Assembly (NCBI GenBank): GCA_023136835.1
Contig: JAGLQN010000190.1
Coordinates: 1-39,426, forward strand
Length of the DNA: 39,426 nucleotides
Direction: 5' to 3'
Source of the DNA: Candidatus Omnitrophota bacterium
GTDB taxonomy: Bacteria > Omnitrophota > Gorgyraeia > Zapsychrales > Zapsychraceae
Shown here piece after piece: positions 19,622 through 26,944 of this stretch. The notes below the pieces were generated by a model, which worked only from the letters and a program-made list of their open reading frames with translations, ran no database searches and was not told the DNA's origin. Position 1 is the first letter of the stretch; each line of letters begins with the position of its first letter. The position numbers and the translations under genes were made by a program.

Positions 19622-19650
19622 AGTATACAAACTATTGTAACCTTTGTCAA
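19622..19650 (-). promoter_or_regulatory. Sigma-70-type promoter of porin-amt-PII
   Basis: On the minus strand, TTGACA (19645-19650), a 17-base spacer and TATACT (19622-19627). It lies just after the ptsP stop. The leader to the porin ATG is about 480 bases and is described piece by piece: P1-P2, first terminator, structured segment, second terminator. Bases 19135-19249 show only the ribosome binding site. Confidence 0.85.
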
Positions 19651-19723
19651 GCTCTTTTCTTAAATTTCTTAAATTTCTTCTTAAATTTCTTTCAGCACAT
19701 ACAAATTCTCGACGAAAACCCTA

Positions 19724-21979
19724 TTATTCCATCATCTGAACAATGTCTTGAATCCTATCTTGAGCCATTACCTGCCGCGTCTGTTGTTCCATTTTTCGCA
19801 AATCCACAGATTCAATAAAATTCTGGATCGTAGGAATATAGCAAGGATCAAGACTGAATCTTCTTATGCCTATACCCAATAAATATCGGATATACCGCGC
19901 TTCATGGGCCATATCGCCGCAAATAGAAATTTCTTTTTTATGTTTTTGAGCCGCCTCTACTACTTTCTTCAAAGCCCTTAACACCGAAGGATGCTCGGGC
20001 AAATAATGCTCGGAAACTTTCTCATTAGTTCGATCGACCGCCAGCAGATATTGGATGAAATCGTTTGTGCCGATACTAAAGAAATCTACTTCCCGGGCCA
20101 AAGCCTCAATAATCTCCAAGACAGCCGGCAACTCTACCATTATCCCGATTTTGGGATTGCGATGGCAAGGGATTTGTCTTTTTTGTAAATCTCTAAGACA
20201 CTCCTCTACAATAGCTTTGGCCTCAAGAAATTCATCTAAAGAGGAAATCATCGGAAACATTATTTGAATCTTCGCGTTCCGCCCTGCCCTCAAAATAGCC
20301 ATCAACTGTTGCATAAAAATATCTTTATGCTTAAGCGAAAACCGGATAGACCGCATCCCCAGAAAAGGATTTTCCTCTTTACTATGGTTATAATAGGAAA
20401 GGACCTTGTCTCCCCCTATATCCAAAGTGCGAAATGTAATCTCTTGGCCCGGCATACCTTCCACCAATTTCTTATAAACCGTAAATTGCTCTTCTTCGCT
20501 TGGAAAATTCGAACGCACGATGAAAGGAAACTCTGTCCGGTAAAGCCCTATGCCTTCCGCCTTAAAAGCCCGGGCTAATTTTAAATCACTCAATAAGTTA
20601 ATATTAGCAAGCAATTGAATGTTGACTCCGTCTTTCGTATACGTCACCTCTTTTACGGAATCTTTTAAAGAGAAGATATCCTGCCTTTCTTTTTCTCTTT
20701 TCCGGAAAGAATCAACAATGTCCCGCGAAGGATCAATATAAATATTTCCCTGCTCGGCATCCATCAAAACAGGAGTGCGTGGATCCATATTCAAAAGAAG
20801 ATCTTCATCGGCAATGATAAGCGGTATCCGCAAAGACCGGGATAAAATGGAAAGATGTGAGGTGACCCCTCCGCTTAAAAGAATAATTCCGGCTACCCCC
20901 TGAGAAGATAATTTTAATATTTCCGAAGGAAAAAGTTCACGCGCAACAACAATCTTTTCATTATGCTCCGCCTTCCCTTCGGGGATTCCCCGCAAATTAT
21001 CCATCAACCGTCTGCCCACATCTTTGACATCCTGTTTTTTCTCTCTTAAATGGGGATGAGAAAGTCGTTCAAACATATCGACATATCGTCTTACTGTATG
21101 GATAATCGCCTCGGCCGGATCATAATGCTCATCATTAATCAGTTTCTCAATAGCCTCAAGAAACGTTTGGTCTTTAAGCATCAGGATCTGAGCAGTAAAA
21201 ATAAGCGAAGCCACATCAGAAAGTTTGGCCTCAACTTGCTGTTGCAAATCCTCCAACTGCTTTTCGGTTAACCTGACAGCACGATGAAAATCTTCTAACG
21301 AATACACTCGTTCATTTCCTTCTTTTCGCGCATCCAAATCCACAGACACCTCTTCCCATACAACTCCCTCGGCAAACGCCAACCCTTGCGATCCGACCTT
21401 TCCTTTAACAAGCTTTAAGGGTTGTCCATTTCCAATTTTTTTATTTGTCAGTTTCTGAACATTAAGCTCCATTAACATCTTTGTTGTTTCAATGATGTTG
21501 GCTAATTGTGATGTGATCGCCCGAAAAGCCTTAATGTCCTCTTCATCAAAATAATTTTTCTGTACATTTTGAATAACAATAACCCCGATTCGCATCTGTC
21601 CGCGTAATATTGGAACGGCCAAAAACGATTCATATGGATCTTCCCCGATATCAGGAAAATAGCGATATCCCGGACTGCTGCTTGCATTTTTCTTACAAAT
21701 CGGCCGCATTTCTTTAAGGGCTATACCCGTTAACCCTTCACCCAACCGAAGCTTAACAATACCGATCGAAGCAGGATTAAGCCCTTTGGTCGCTTTCAAG
21801 ACGATCTCCCGCATCTGTTCATCAAACAGATAAACCGAACAAACATCTGAATGCATATGTTCGGCAATCATTTCAACAATTTTTTGCAAAAACACTTCCA
21901 AGCTGGTAACATCTTTAAAAAGTCCGCTTAGTTCTCCAACGTCACATATTAATTTTGTATGATCGCGTTTTTTCATCAT
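19724..21979 (-). CDS. ptsP: PEP-protein phosphotransferase of the nitrogen PTS, with N-terminal GAF domain (EI-Ntr)
   Basis: Transfers phosphate from PEP to an NPr-type carrier. Order of domains in 751 residues: GAF at about 20-165, linker, the EI N-terminal region at about 190-330, the swivelling phospho-His domain with His375 in GGVTSHLSILSRS, and a PEP-binding TIM barrel with GLYRTEFPF and CGDMAHEARYIRYLLGIG near the C-terminus. The start has AGGAGG and two ATG codons. No ptsO (NPr) or ptsN gene is in the window. Its promoter and attenuated leader (21996-22149) put it under the same proposed ANTAR control as glnA and amt. The GAF domain of EI-Ntr binds glutamine in proteobacteria. Confidence 0.94.
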   Translation of the reverse strand: MMKKRDHTKLICDVGELSGLFKDVTSLEVFLQKIVEMIAEHMHSDVCSVYLFDEQMREIVLKATKGLNPASIGIVKLRLGEGLTGIALKEMRPICKKNASSSPGYRYFPDIGEDPYESFLAVPILRGQMRIGVIVIQNVQKNYFDEEDIKAFRAITSQLANIIETTKMLMELNVQKLTNKKIGNGQPLKLVKGKVGSQGLAFAEGVVWEEVSVDLDARKEGNERVYSLEDFHRAVRLTEKQLEDLQQQVEAKLSDVASLIFTAQILMLKDQTFLEAIEKLINDEHYDPAEAIIHTVRRYVDMFERLSHPHLREKKQDVKDVGRRLMDNLRGIPEGKAEHNEKIVVARELFPSEILKLSSQGVAGIILLSGGVTSHLSILSRSLRIPLIIADEDLLLNMDPRTPVLMDAEQGNIYIDPSRDIVDSFRKREKERQDIFSLKDSVKEVTYTKDGVNIQLLANINLLSDLKLARAFKAEGIGLYRTEFPFIVRSNFPSEEEQFTVYKKLVEGMPGQEITFRTLDIGGDKVLSYYNHSKEENPFLGMRSIRFSLKHKDIFMQQLMAILRAGRNAKIQIMFPMISSLDEFLEAKAIVEECLRDLQKRQIPCHRNPKIGIMVELPAVLEIIEALAREVDFFSIGTNDFIQYLLAVDRTNEKVSEHYLPEHPSVLRALKKVVEAAQKHKKEISICGDMAHEARYIRYLLGIGIRRFSLDPCYIPTIQNFIESVDLRKMEQQTRQVMAQDRIQDIVQMME

Positions 21980-21995
21980 TTTTCCTCCTGAAAAT

Positions 21996-22032
21996 AAAAA
22001 ATCCCGATTCCTCTCCTCCGAGATTAATCAGG
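21996..22032 (-). terminator. Attenuator terminator in the ptsP leader
   Basis: On the minus strand CCTGATT (22026-22032) pairs with AATCGGG (22003-22009), one G-U pair included, and a small inner CTC/GAG hairpin extends it. Six T follow, only 16 bases before the ptsP ATG, so the ribosome binding site lies just after the T-run. The 5' arm overlaps the 3' arm of P2. Confidence 0.8.
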
Positions 22033-22078
22033 CTCCATTGCCTAAATGCTTCTTTCGTGAAATTTCTTCCTCAGTGAA
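22028..22078 (-). promoter_or_regulatory. ANTAR-type two-hairpin element in the ptsP leader
   Basis: P2 (22028-22045) has arms TTAGGC and GCCTGA around the six-base loop AATGGA, with A1 and G4. It is mutually exclusive with the terminator at 21996-22032. The P1 candidate (22067-22078) has arms TTC and GAA around the loop ACTGAG, also A1 and G4, but the stem is only three clean pairs and is weaker. P2 is well supported; P1 is tentative. Confidence 0.7.
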
Positions 22079-22120
22079 CACTGTCGCCATCTTCAGAAAT
22101 AACCACTTAATAACACAATA

Positions 22121-22149
22121 AACATATTCGATAAAATATCTTTTGTCAA
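22121..22149 (-). promoter_or_regulatory. Sigma-70-type promoter of ptsP
   Basis: On the minus strand, TTGACA (22144-22149), a 17-base spacer and TATGTT (22121-22126). The layout is the same as for the glnA and porin-amt promoters. The leader is about 135 bases. Confidence 0.8.
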
Positions 22150-22208
22150 GTCCTAACAAAGATCCGTTTCTAGAGGCGCCCTGTAGAGAAGAAAAAAAGA
22201 CTGATTCA

Positions 22209-22475
22209 TTATGAATATTTACCTAACCAAGCGACGCCTAGTCTCGATTCTAAATCATTTATTTTAGTTTTAATCTCATCCATTGCTTTAATTTTTGATG
22301 ATGCTGAGACGTCCGCTTCTGACAATCTGAATTCTTTTTCTTTAATAAATTCCTCAGGCTCATCAATTTTTGGTTTTAGTTTGTACAGAGCATCCTGCGA
22401 TTTGACTTTTTCAACATCCGTGCCCCTTCCAAACAGTTCTTCTGCGGTAAGTATCTTTTTCGACGAAGAAGTCAT
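22209..22475 (-). CDS. Small hypothetical protein, translationally linked to a flavoprotein
   Basis: An 88-residue charged, probably soluble protein that I do not recognise. It begins MTSSSKKILTAEELFGRG, has a lysine/glutamate-rich middle, and residues about 50-80 (SSKIKAMDEIKTKINDLESR) could form a short coiled coil. There is no signal peptide or membrane segment and only low-complexity charge patterns. The start codon overlaps the stop of the upstream flavoprotein gene as TAATG, and there is no obvious Shine-Dalgarno site, so reinitiation is likely. A weak hairpin plus seven T after the stop (about 22190-22220) may be its terminator. Confidence 0.55.
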   Translation of the reverse strand: MTSSSKKILTAEELFGRGTDVEKVKSQDALYKLKPKIDEPEEFIKEKEFRLSEADVSASSKIKAMDEIKTKINDLESRLGVAWLGKYS

Positions 22476-23047
22476 TATCTTAATATTTGTTTTGAAAACT
22501 TCTCAATTGCAGTTTGAGTTTTATTATCTAACTCTTCACCATATTTCGAATATGAATAATGAACAATGCCGAAAGGATGAATGTTTTCATTAGGAATGAG
22601 TGTCGTTGGGACAGGGACGCAGGTCATCCCCATATACATACCAAATGTTTGAATTGCCTGAAGGCATAAGTCTCCACCACCCTGGGGGTTTCCAACCGAT
22701 GTAAAAGCGACAAGTTTTTTACCTGCGAGTTCTGCCTTTATCCAGTACTTAGCAGCTGAGTCCATATAGGCCTTTATTTCGGCTGAAACATTACCGAAAT
22801 ATGTTGGCGAGCCCATAACGACGAGATCGCTTTCAAGCATAACCGCAGGGGTGGCAATAGAAAGATTCATCATATTTTTTAAGTTTTCTTTGGCTATAGA
22901 GGGTGTATTTTCCTGTTTTGTCCAGTCGGAATCAGCTACTCGATATAAAGACACATTTTGGTCTTTCGTTTTTAGGTTTTTATAAAAAATTTTAGCTATT
23001 AAATAGTTATTTGCACATACACTGTGAAAAATAATAGATATTTTCAT
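22475..23047 (-). CDS. WrbA-like flavodoxin-family NAD(P)H:quinone oxidoreductase
   Basis: A 190-residue flavodoxin-fold protein beginning MKISIIFHSVCANNYLIAK, a slightly altered phosphate-binding loop. The segment VVMGSPTYFGNVSAEIKAYMD matches the WrbA/flavodoxin pattern around the FMN loop, and AFTSVGNPQGGGDLCLQAI with FGMYMGM matches the later WrbA GG and GM motifs. It likely binds FMN and reduces quinones; the substrate is not predictable. I choose ATG at 23047 because the upstream in-frame extension (to 23161) has no flavodoxin similarity. AAAGGA is about 11 bases upstream. The stop overlaps the next gene. The local sequence is A+T-rich. Confidence 0.82.
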   Translation of the reverse strand: MKISIIFHSVCANNYLIAKIFYKNLKTKDQNVSLYRVADSDWTKQENTPSIAKENLKNMMNLSIATPAVMLESDLVVMGSPTYFGNVSAEIKAYMDSAAKYWIKAELAGKKLVAFTSVGNPQGGGDLCLQAIQTFGMYMGMTCVPVPTTLIPNENIHPFGIVHYSYSKYGEELDNKTQTAIEKFSKQILR

Positions 23048-23207
23048 AACCGCTTTTCCTTTTGTTTGAGAATTCCTTTTGACCGGATATCCATTACTTC
23101 TTCCAAGGCTATTTAAAATAAAACATCTTCCTGTTCCCCGGCACAAATAATATTCAGGCAAAATGTATGCTTACAATTAGATCAACCAAGACTCTATAGA
23201 ACATTTT

Positions 23208-24833
23208 TTATATTATGACACTTTCAAAGTCTTTATCTTTAGATAATTCTATATGAGTTTTTTGCCACTCACTATCGTTCTGCTTTGGAAAATCTTTACG
23301 ATAATGGACACCACGGCTTTCTCTTCTTATAAGAGCTGCTTTTTGCATGAGCTTTGCTATTTGAAGCATATTTTGCAATTCCCAAGCCTTAGGATGAGAA
23401 AACTCCTTTTCCATTACATAGGAAGACCAGGAATCGATTTTTTCCTGAGCTTCTAAAAGGGTTTTTCCCTCCCTTTCAATGCCCAAATGCCTTGACATCA
23501 AGCTTTTTAAAGAATTTTTGATATCTTCTTTATCTAAGTCCAAATCTTTTGAATTACCATAATCCATAATACTACTAATTTCCGGAACATCCTTAACCCT
23601 TCCTCCACTCCCTATACTCTTACCCACCGAGAAACCTGTCCTAAATCCAAAAACCATGCCTTCAAGGAGAGAATTACTCGCCAGACGATTAGCTCCATGC
23701 AGTCCCGAGCAAGCTGTCTCTCCACAGGCATACAAATTCTCGACATTAGTCTCTCCATTCATAGCTATCTTTATTCCACCTATCATATAATGAGCGGTTG
23801 GCCGAACCGGTATAAGGTCTTTCTTAATATCAATACCCAAAGAAAAACAAACCCTCATTATGCTTGGAAAACGATTTTCTAAAAACTTGGGGTCGAGGTG
23901 AGTGATATCCAAATATACATGAGTATCATTACTTTTCTTCATCTCTCTTAGGATCGCCCTTGAAACTACATCTCTGGGTGCAAGTTCTCCATCCTCATGG
24001 TACTTATTCATAAACCTTTCCCCATATTTATTCTTCAATATTCCCCCTTCACCCCGAAGCGCTTCAGAAATAAGCATTCGTGCGGCCCCGGCAATATATA
24101 AGGTGGTTGGATGGAATTGCACAAATTCCATATCCATAAGCTTAGCCCCTGCTCTAAAAGCAATGGCTATTCCACACCCCGTGGCAACAATGGCGTTAGT
24201 AGTTTCTCGATAAATTTGCCCGATTCCACCCGTAGCCAATATCGTCTTTTGAGCATAGACTACCTTTTTTCCCTCCTTTTCACACACAAAGACACCAAAA
24301 CAAACTCCATTTTTCTGTAATAAGTCTATGGCAAAGGTGTGTTCCAGAATTTTGATATTCTTATTCTCTTTGACCTTAAGAATTAAGGTTTTTTCTATTT
24401 CAGCGCCCGTTGCATCGCCTTTGGCATGGATTATCCTTCGCATATTATGACCCGCCTCTTGAGTAAATGAAAGACCTTCACCCTCCTTATCAAAGTTCGC
24501 GCCCCACTGAATCAATTCTTGAACCCGGGAGGGGCCTTCATCTACCAATATCCTAACTGCCTCTTCATTGCATAAACCACTTCCCACCCTTAATGTATCC
24601 TCAGCATGTCCTTTAAACGAATCCTCTCTGGATAAAACCACGGCTATTCCACCTTGTGCTTGTTCAGTATTACTATCTTGAAGCTTATCTTTTGTTATTA
24701 TTAAAACCTTCGCATATTTAGCTGCTTCAATTGCAGCACAAAGCCCAGCAACACCGCTTCCAATAATTAGAATATCTGTATGTGTAGAAAGAATATTTTT
24801 TGTATCAAATGATATCAAGAATTCTTTTTTCAT
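23208..24833 (-). CDS. nadB: L-aspartate oxidase
   Basis: Oxidises L-aspartate to iminoaspartate for quinolinate and NAD synthesis. The N-terminal FAD motif is ILIIGSGVAGLCAAIEA (about 21-37), followed by DSNTEQAQGGIAVVL, typical of NadB. FQFHPTTL-type sequence appears as MEFVQFHPTTLYIAG, and HYMIGGIKIAMNGETNVENL with GANRLASNSLLEG is the flavin-proximal region. The C-terminal helical domain includes RRESRGVHYRKDFP. Length 541 residues is normal. No nadA or nadC lies beside it, but nadE is in the same window. Codons are visibly more A/T-ending than in gltB or nqr, suggesting a different history. The Shine-Dalgarno site is weak. Confidence 0.94.
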   Translation of the reverse strand: MKKEFLISFDTKNILSTHTDILIIGSGVAGLCAAIEAAKYAKVLIITKDKLQDSNTEQAQGGIAVVLSREDSFKGHAEDTLRVGSGLCNEEAVRILVDEGPSRVQELIQWGANFDKEGEGLSFTQEAGHNMRRIIHAKGDATGAEIEKTLILKVKENKNIKILEHTFAIDLLQKNGVCFGVFVCEKEGKKVVYAQKTILATGGIGQIYRETTNAIVATGCGIAIAFRAGAKLMDMEFVQFHPTTLYIAGAARMLISEALRGEGGILKNKYGERFMNKYHEDGELAPRDVVSRAILREMKKSNDTHVYLDITHLDPKFLENRFPSIMRVCFSLGIDIKKDLIPVRPTAHYMIGGIKIAMNGETNVENLYACGETACSGLHGANRLASNSLLEGMVFGFRTGFSVGKSIGSGGRVKDVPEISSIMDYGNSKDLDLDKEDIKNSLKSLMSRHLGIEREGKTLLEAQEKIDSWSSYVMEKEFSHPKAWELQNMLQIAKLMQKAALIRRESRGVHYRKDFPKQNDSEWQKTHIELSKDKDFESVII

Positions 24834-25482
24834 TCGTTATTTAATCTCTTTCACTAGCACGATTCATCATATTGACAACTGCATTGAGCGCTTCTTTTTT
24901 ATGTTACCAGTAAACTAATAAAAATACAGTCATTAATATCCTAGATGGACTTTTCATAATCAGCTTCTCTTTTTGGAATAATAAAGATTGCCAAAACCTC
25001 TGCTAGCAACTCGCCTTTATCACTTTTTACTTCAACCTCGCCGAAAACAAAATTCTTTTTCTGATCCATTAGTTTCGCTTCCGCAAAATGTTGTTCAACC
25101 AGCTACAATATTCTCAGAACTCAAAAAAACAGGGATGGACGCCTCATAAAATCGCGGAGATATTTAAGGAAATTAGAAGCACAATTGGTTAGAATATTAG
25201 TCAAGTAAAAGCAAGCGCAAAAAACACCAAAAAACGTATCATATCCTAAAATCATCGGATTATGTGAATTCAATAACCTAAAAAATATGGTAGCCATAAC
25301 GAAAAATTAGTATGCAAACGAATGACAAAATATGCAACACCGGACTTCCAGGTCTGGACGACATTTTAAAATTAATCCTATTATAATTAATCGTTTGGTT
25401 ATTTTAATATTCGTTGAACTTGTTTTGACAAAATCACACATTTTACAGCAATCCCTCCGCTTTTATTTTTCAACTTTAGTGT
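24834..25482. other. Long non-coding gap between nadB and the ANTAR gene
   Basis: This is 649 bases without an intact gene. It holds a remnant of a hotdog thioesterase (24941-25099) and otherwise A+T-rich sequence with many stop codons in all frames. I see no convincing promoter, terminator, repeat or RNA. The only symmetric element is a weak palindrome near 25343-25360. Confidence 0.7.
24941..25099 (-). pseudogene. Remnant (C-terminal ~52 codons) of a PaaI-like hotdog thioesterase
   Basis: Minus-strand translation gives an open stretch that reads AEAKLMDQKKNFVFGEVEV, then KSDKGELLAEVLAIFIIPK, and stops at 24941. This is the last two or three strands of a hotdog acyl-CoA thioesterase: the pattern aeA..v..g...vfgevev.d..g.llAe..a.f.i is characteristic. 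An in-frame TAG lies two codons upstream of the stretch, and I find no continuation of the domain or its catalytic HGG/D motif in the preceding bases in any frame. It is therefore a 5'-deleted relic. A very short real protein is unlikely. Confidence 0.55.
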
Positions 25483-26721
25483 TTATTTCCCCTTTTGTAA
25501 CTCGTCCATCAGGATGATCGACTCGGCAATTTCTTTCATTGATTTGCAGGAGTCCATGCTTTTTTTGTGGATCAGTTTATGCGCTTCCTCCTCGGTCGAA
25601 TGGCTCAAACGCATTATGATCCCCTTAGCCCGTTCAATAAGCTTACGCGTCTTTAAGGCTTCTTTAGCCTTAAGGGCCTCTTTCATTAAATGTGTGTTCT
25701 CAACAGCAACCGCCGCCTGATTGGCAACCATCTGCAAGACATCAATTTCGTCCTGTGTAAAGGTATGGGGATTCTTCATATACACATTGATAACACCGAT
25801 AGCCTTGTCCTTGACCACCATCGGAACAGAAAGCATGGAGGTGAGATTTTCCCTTACGGCTAAATCGCGGAATCCATATTTTTCTTCTTTGCGTACATCA
25901 TAAACCGTAATGGGTTTCTTTATCCTCATGGCCTCGCCAGCCACGCTTCCATGAGCCTTAACATTGGGTTTCCTCTGATATTCGAGGCTTAAACTTTGAG
26001 AAGCTTTTATAAAAAGTTCATTTTGTTTTTCATCCAAAAGCATGATAGAGCAAATCTTGGAATTCAGCATCTCCGCCGTAACAACGACAATAAGATCGAG
26101 GATCTCATCAAGATAGTTTTCGGAAGTAATCGACTGGCTGACCTTCACTAAACTATCAAACTGGAGGGCCTTTTGCTTGATATCTTCGAAAAGACGGGCG
26201 TGCTCGATAACGCCGCTGATCTGCTTAGCGATCAACGTAATGAGGCTGACCGTATTCGCCGCGTATTCATGAACTTTTTTATGCTGGACATTGACAACAC
26301 CGATGGCCTTGTCTTTGTGCACAATCGGAACAGAAAGGAACGCCTCATAGCGGTCTTCGGGAAGCACATCAAAATTCTTAAACCGTTTATCTTTGTAGGC
26401 GTTCTTCTTTATCGCAACCGGTTTATTTTCCTGGGCAACCCACCCGGTAATTCCCTCGCCGGTCTTCAAGTGTACTTTTCCCAGCTCTTTTTTATGGGGG
26501 GTTTTGGAAGCCATTAAAACAAGCCTTTTCTTTTTATCATCAAAGAGATAGATAAAAACAGAATCCGCTTTCGTCGCCCCGGTCATAACACCGACGACTT
26601 CTTTGAGAACCACAGTCAGATCGAGCTGTGAGTTCGTAATCTCAACGATCTTGCGCAGAATCTTAAGCTCCTGGCTCTGGCTGATATTCAACTGATTATT
26701 TTTTTCTTTTTTTCTAACCAT
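25483..26721 (-). CDS. GAF-GAF-ANTAR RNA-binding antiterminator, predicted nitrogen regulator
   Basis: A 412-residue cytoplasmic protein: GAF 1 at about 22-170, GAF 2 at about 190-340, a short helical linker, and a C-terminal ANTAR domain at about 351-405. The ANTAR signature is clear in LIERAKGIIMRLSHSTEEEA, the conserved three-helix start, followed by HKKSMDSCKSMKEIAESII. ANTAR proteins bind paired RNA hairpins with six-base loops and prevent termination. Three such leaders lie in this window (ptsP, porin-amt-PII, glnA), making it their likely effector. Its GAF domains could bind a small effector or respond to dimerisation; which is unknown. There is no receiver domain. The start has AGGA five bases upstream and lies 20 bases from the divergent nqrM. 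Confidence 0.93.
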   Translation of the reverse strand: MVRKKEKNNQLNISQSQELKILRKIVEITNSQLDLTVVLKEVVGVMTGATKADSVFIYLFDDKKKRLVLMASKTPHKKELGKVHLKTGEGITGWVAQENKPVAIKKNAYKDKRFKNFDVLPEDRYEAFLSVPIVHKDKAIGVVNVQHKKVHEYAANTVSLITLIAKQISGVIEHARLFEDIKQKALQFDSLVKVSQSITSENYLDEILDLIVVVTAEMLNSKICSIMLLDEKQNELFIKASQSLSLEYQRKPNVKAHGSVAGEAMRIKKPITVYDVRKEEKYGFRDLAVRENLTSMLSVPMVVKDKAIGVINVYMKNPHTFTQDEIDVLQMVANQAAVAVENTHLMKEALKAKEALKTRKLIERAKGIIMRLSHSTEEEAHKLIHKKSMDSCKSMKEIAESIILMDELQKGK

Positions 26722-26741
26722 AATTATCCTATACTGCAGTT

Positions 26742-26903
26742 ATGAGTTATCTTATCACTTTCCTTATATTTAGTCTCTGCTTTTTAGGCATGGCTCTGGG
26801 TCTTATCCTTGCCAAAAAAACCCTTAAAAAAGGATGCTCTACGGACCCGGATTCTTGCGCCTGCGAAGAAGAAGGCAAGGCCCCTTTCTCCCGCGATCAA
26901 TAA
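26742..26903 (+). CDS. nqrM: NqrM-like (DUF539) Na+-NQR maturation protein
   Basis: A 53-residue plus-strand gene. One membrane segment (residues 3-24, YLITFLIFSLCFLGMALGLI) is followed by KKTLKKGCS and a Cys cluster: Cys32, Cys39 and Cys41, with Cys13 in the membrane. NqrM proteins have this layout (helix, G-x-G-like end, basic stretch, conserved Cys) and are needed to place iron in the NqrD/NqrE site. It is shorter than the usual 70-80 residues. It ends 41 bases from the convergent nqrF stop and starts 20 bases from the divergent ANTAR gene, so its promoter must lie inside that gene or be very compact. The Shine-Dalgarno site is weak. Confidence 0.72.
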   Translation: MSYLITFLIFSLCFLGMALGLILAKKTLKKGCSTDPDSCACEEEGKAPFSRDQ

Positions 26904-26944
26904 ATCAGCATATAGCGCTTAGCTGTACACGAAACACTGGAATG

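Noticed and set aside
22001-22100. Glycine-riboswitch-like reading of the ptsP leader
   Set aside because: Short purine-rich similarities only; the conserved glycine aptamer core is missing and the ANTAR layout explains the stems better.
19154-22172. Shared 13-mer AAACGGATCTTTG upstream of the porin ribosome site and upstream of the ptsP promoter
   Set aside because: Several 13-base matches are expected by chance in a window this size, and the two copies sit in different positions relative to the promoters.
25111-25150. Seven-T run on the minus strand near 25124 as a terminator
   Set aside because: No stable hairpin precedes it; only a 3-4 bp AGG/CCT pairing is possible.
25340-25362. Palindrome around CCGGACTTCCAGGTCTGG
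   Set aside because: Interrupted and short, without T-run, repeats or neighbouring gene start; no function can be supported.
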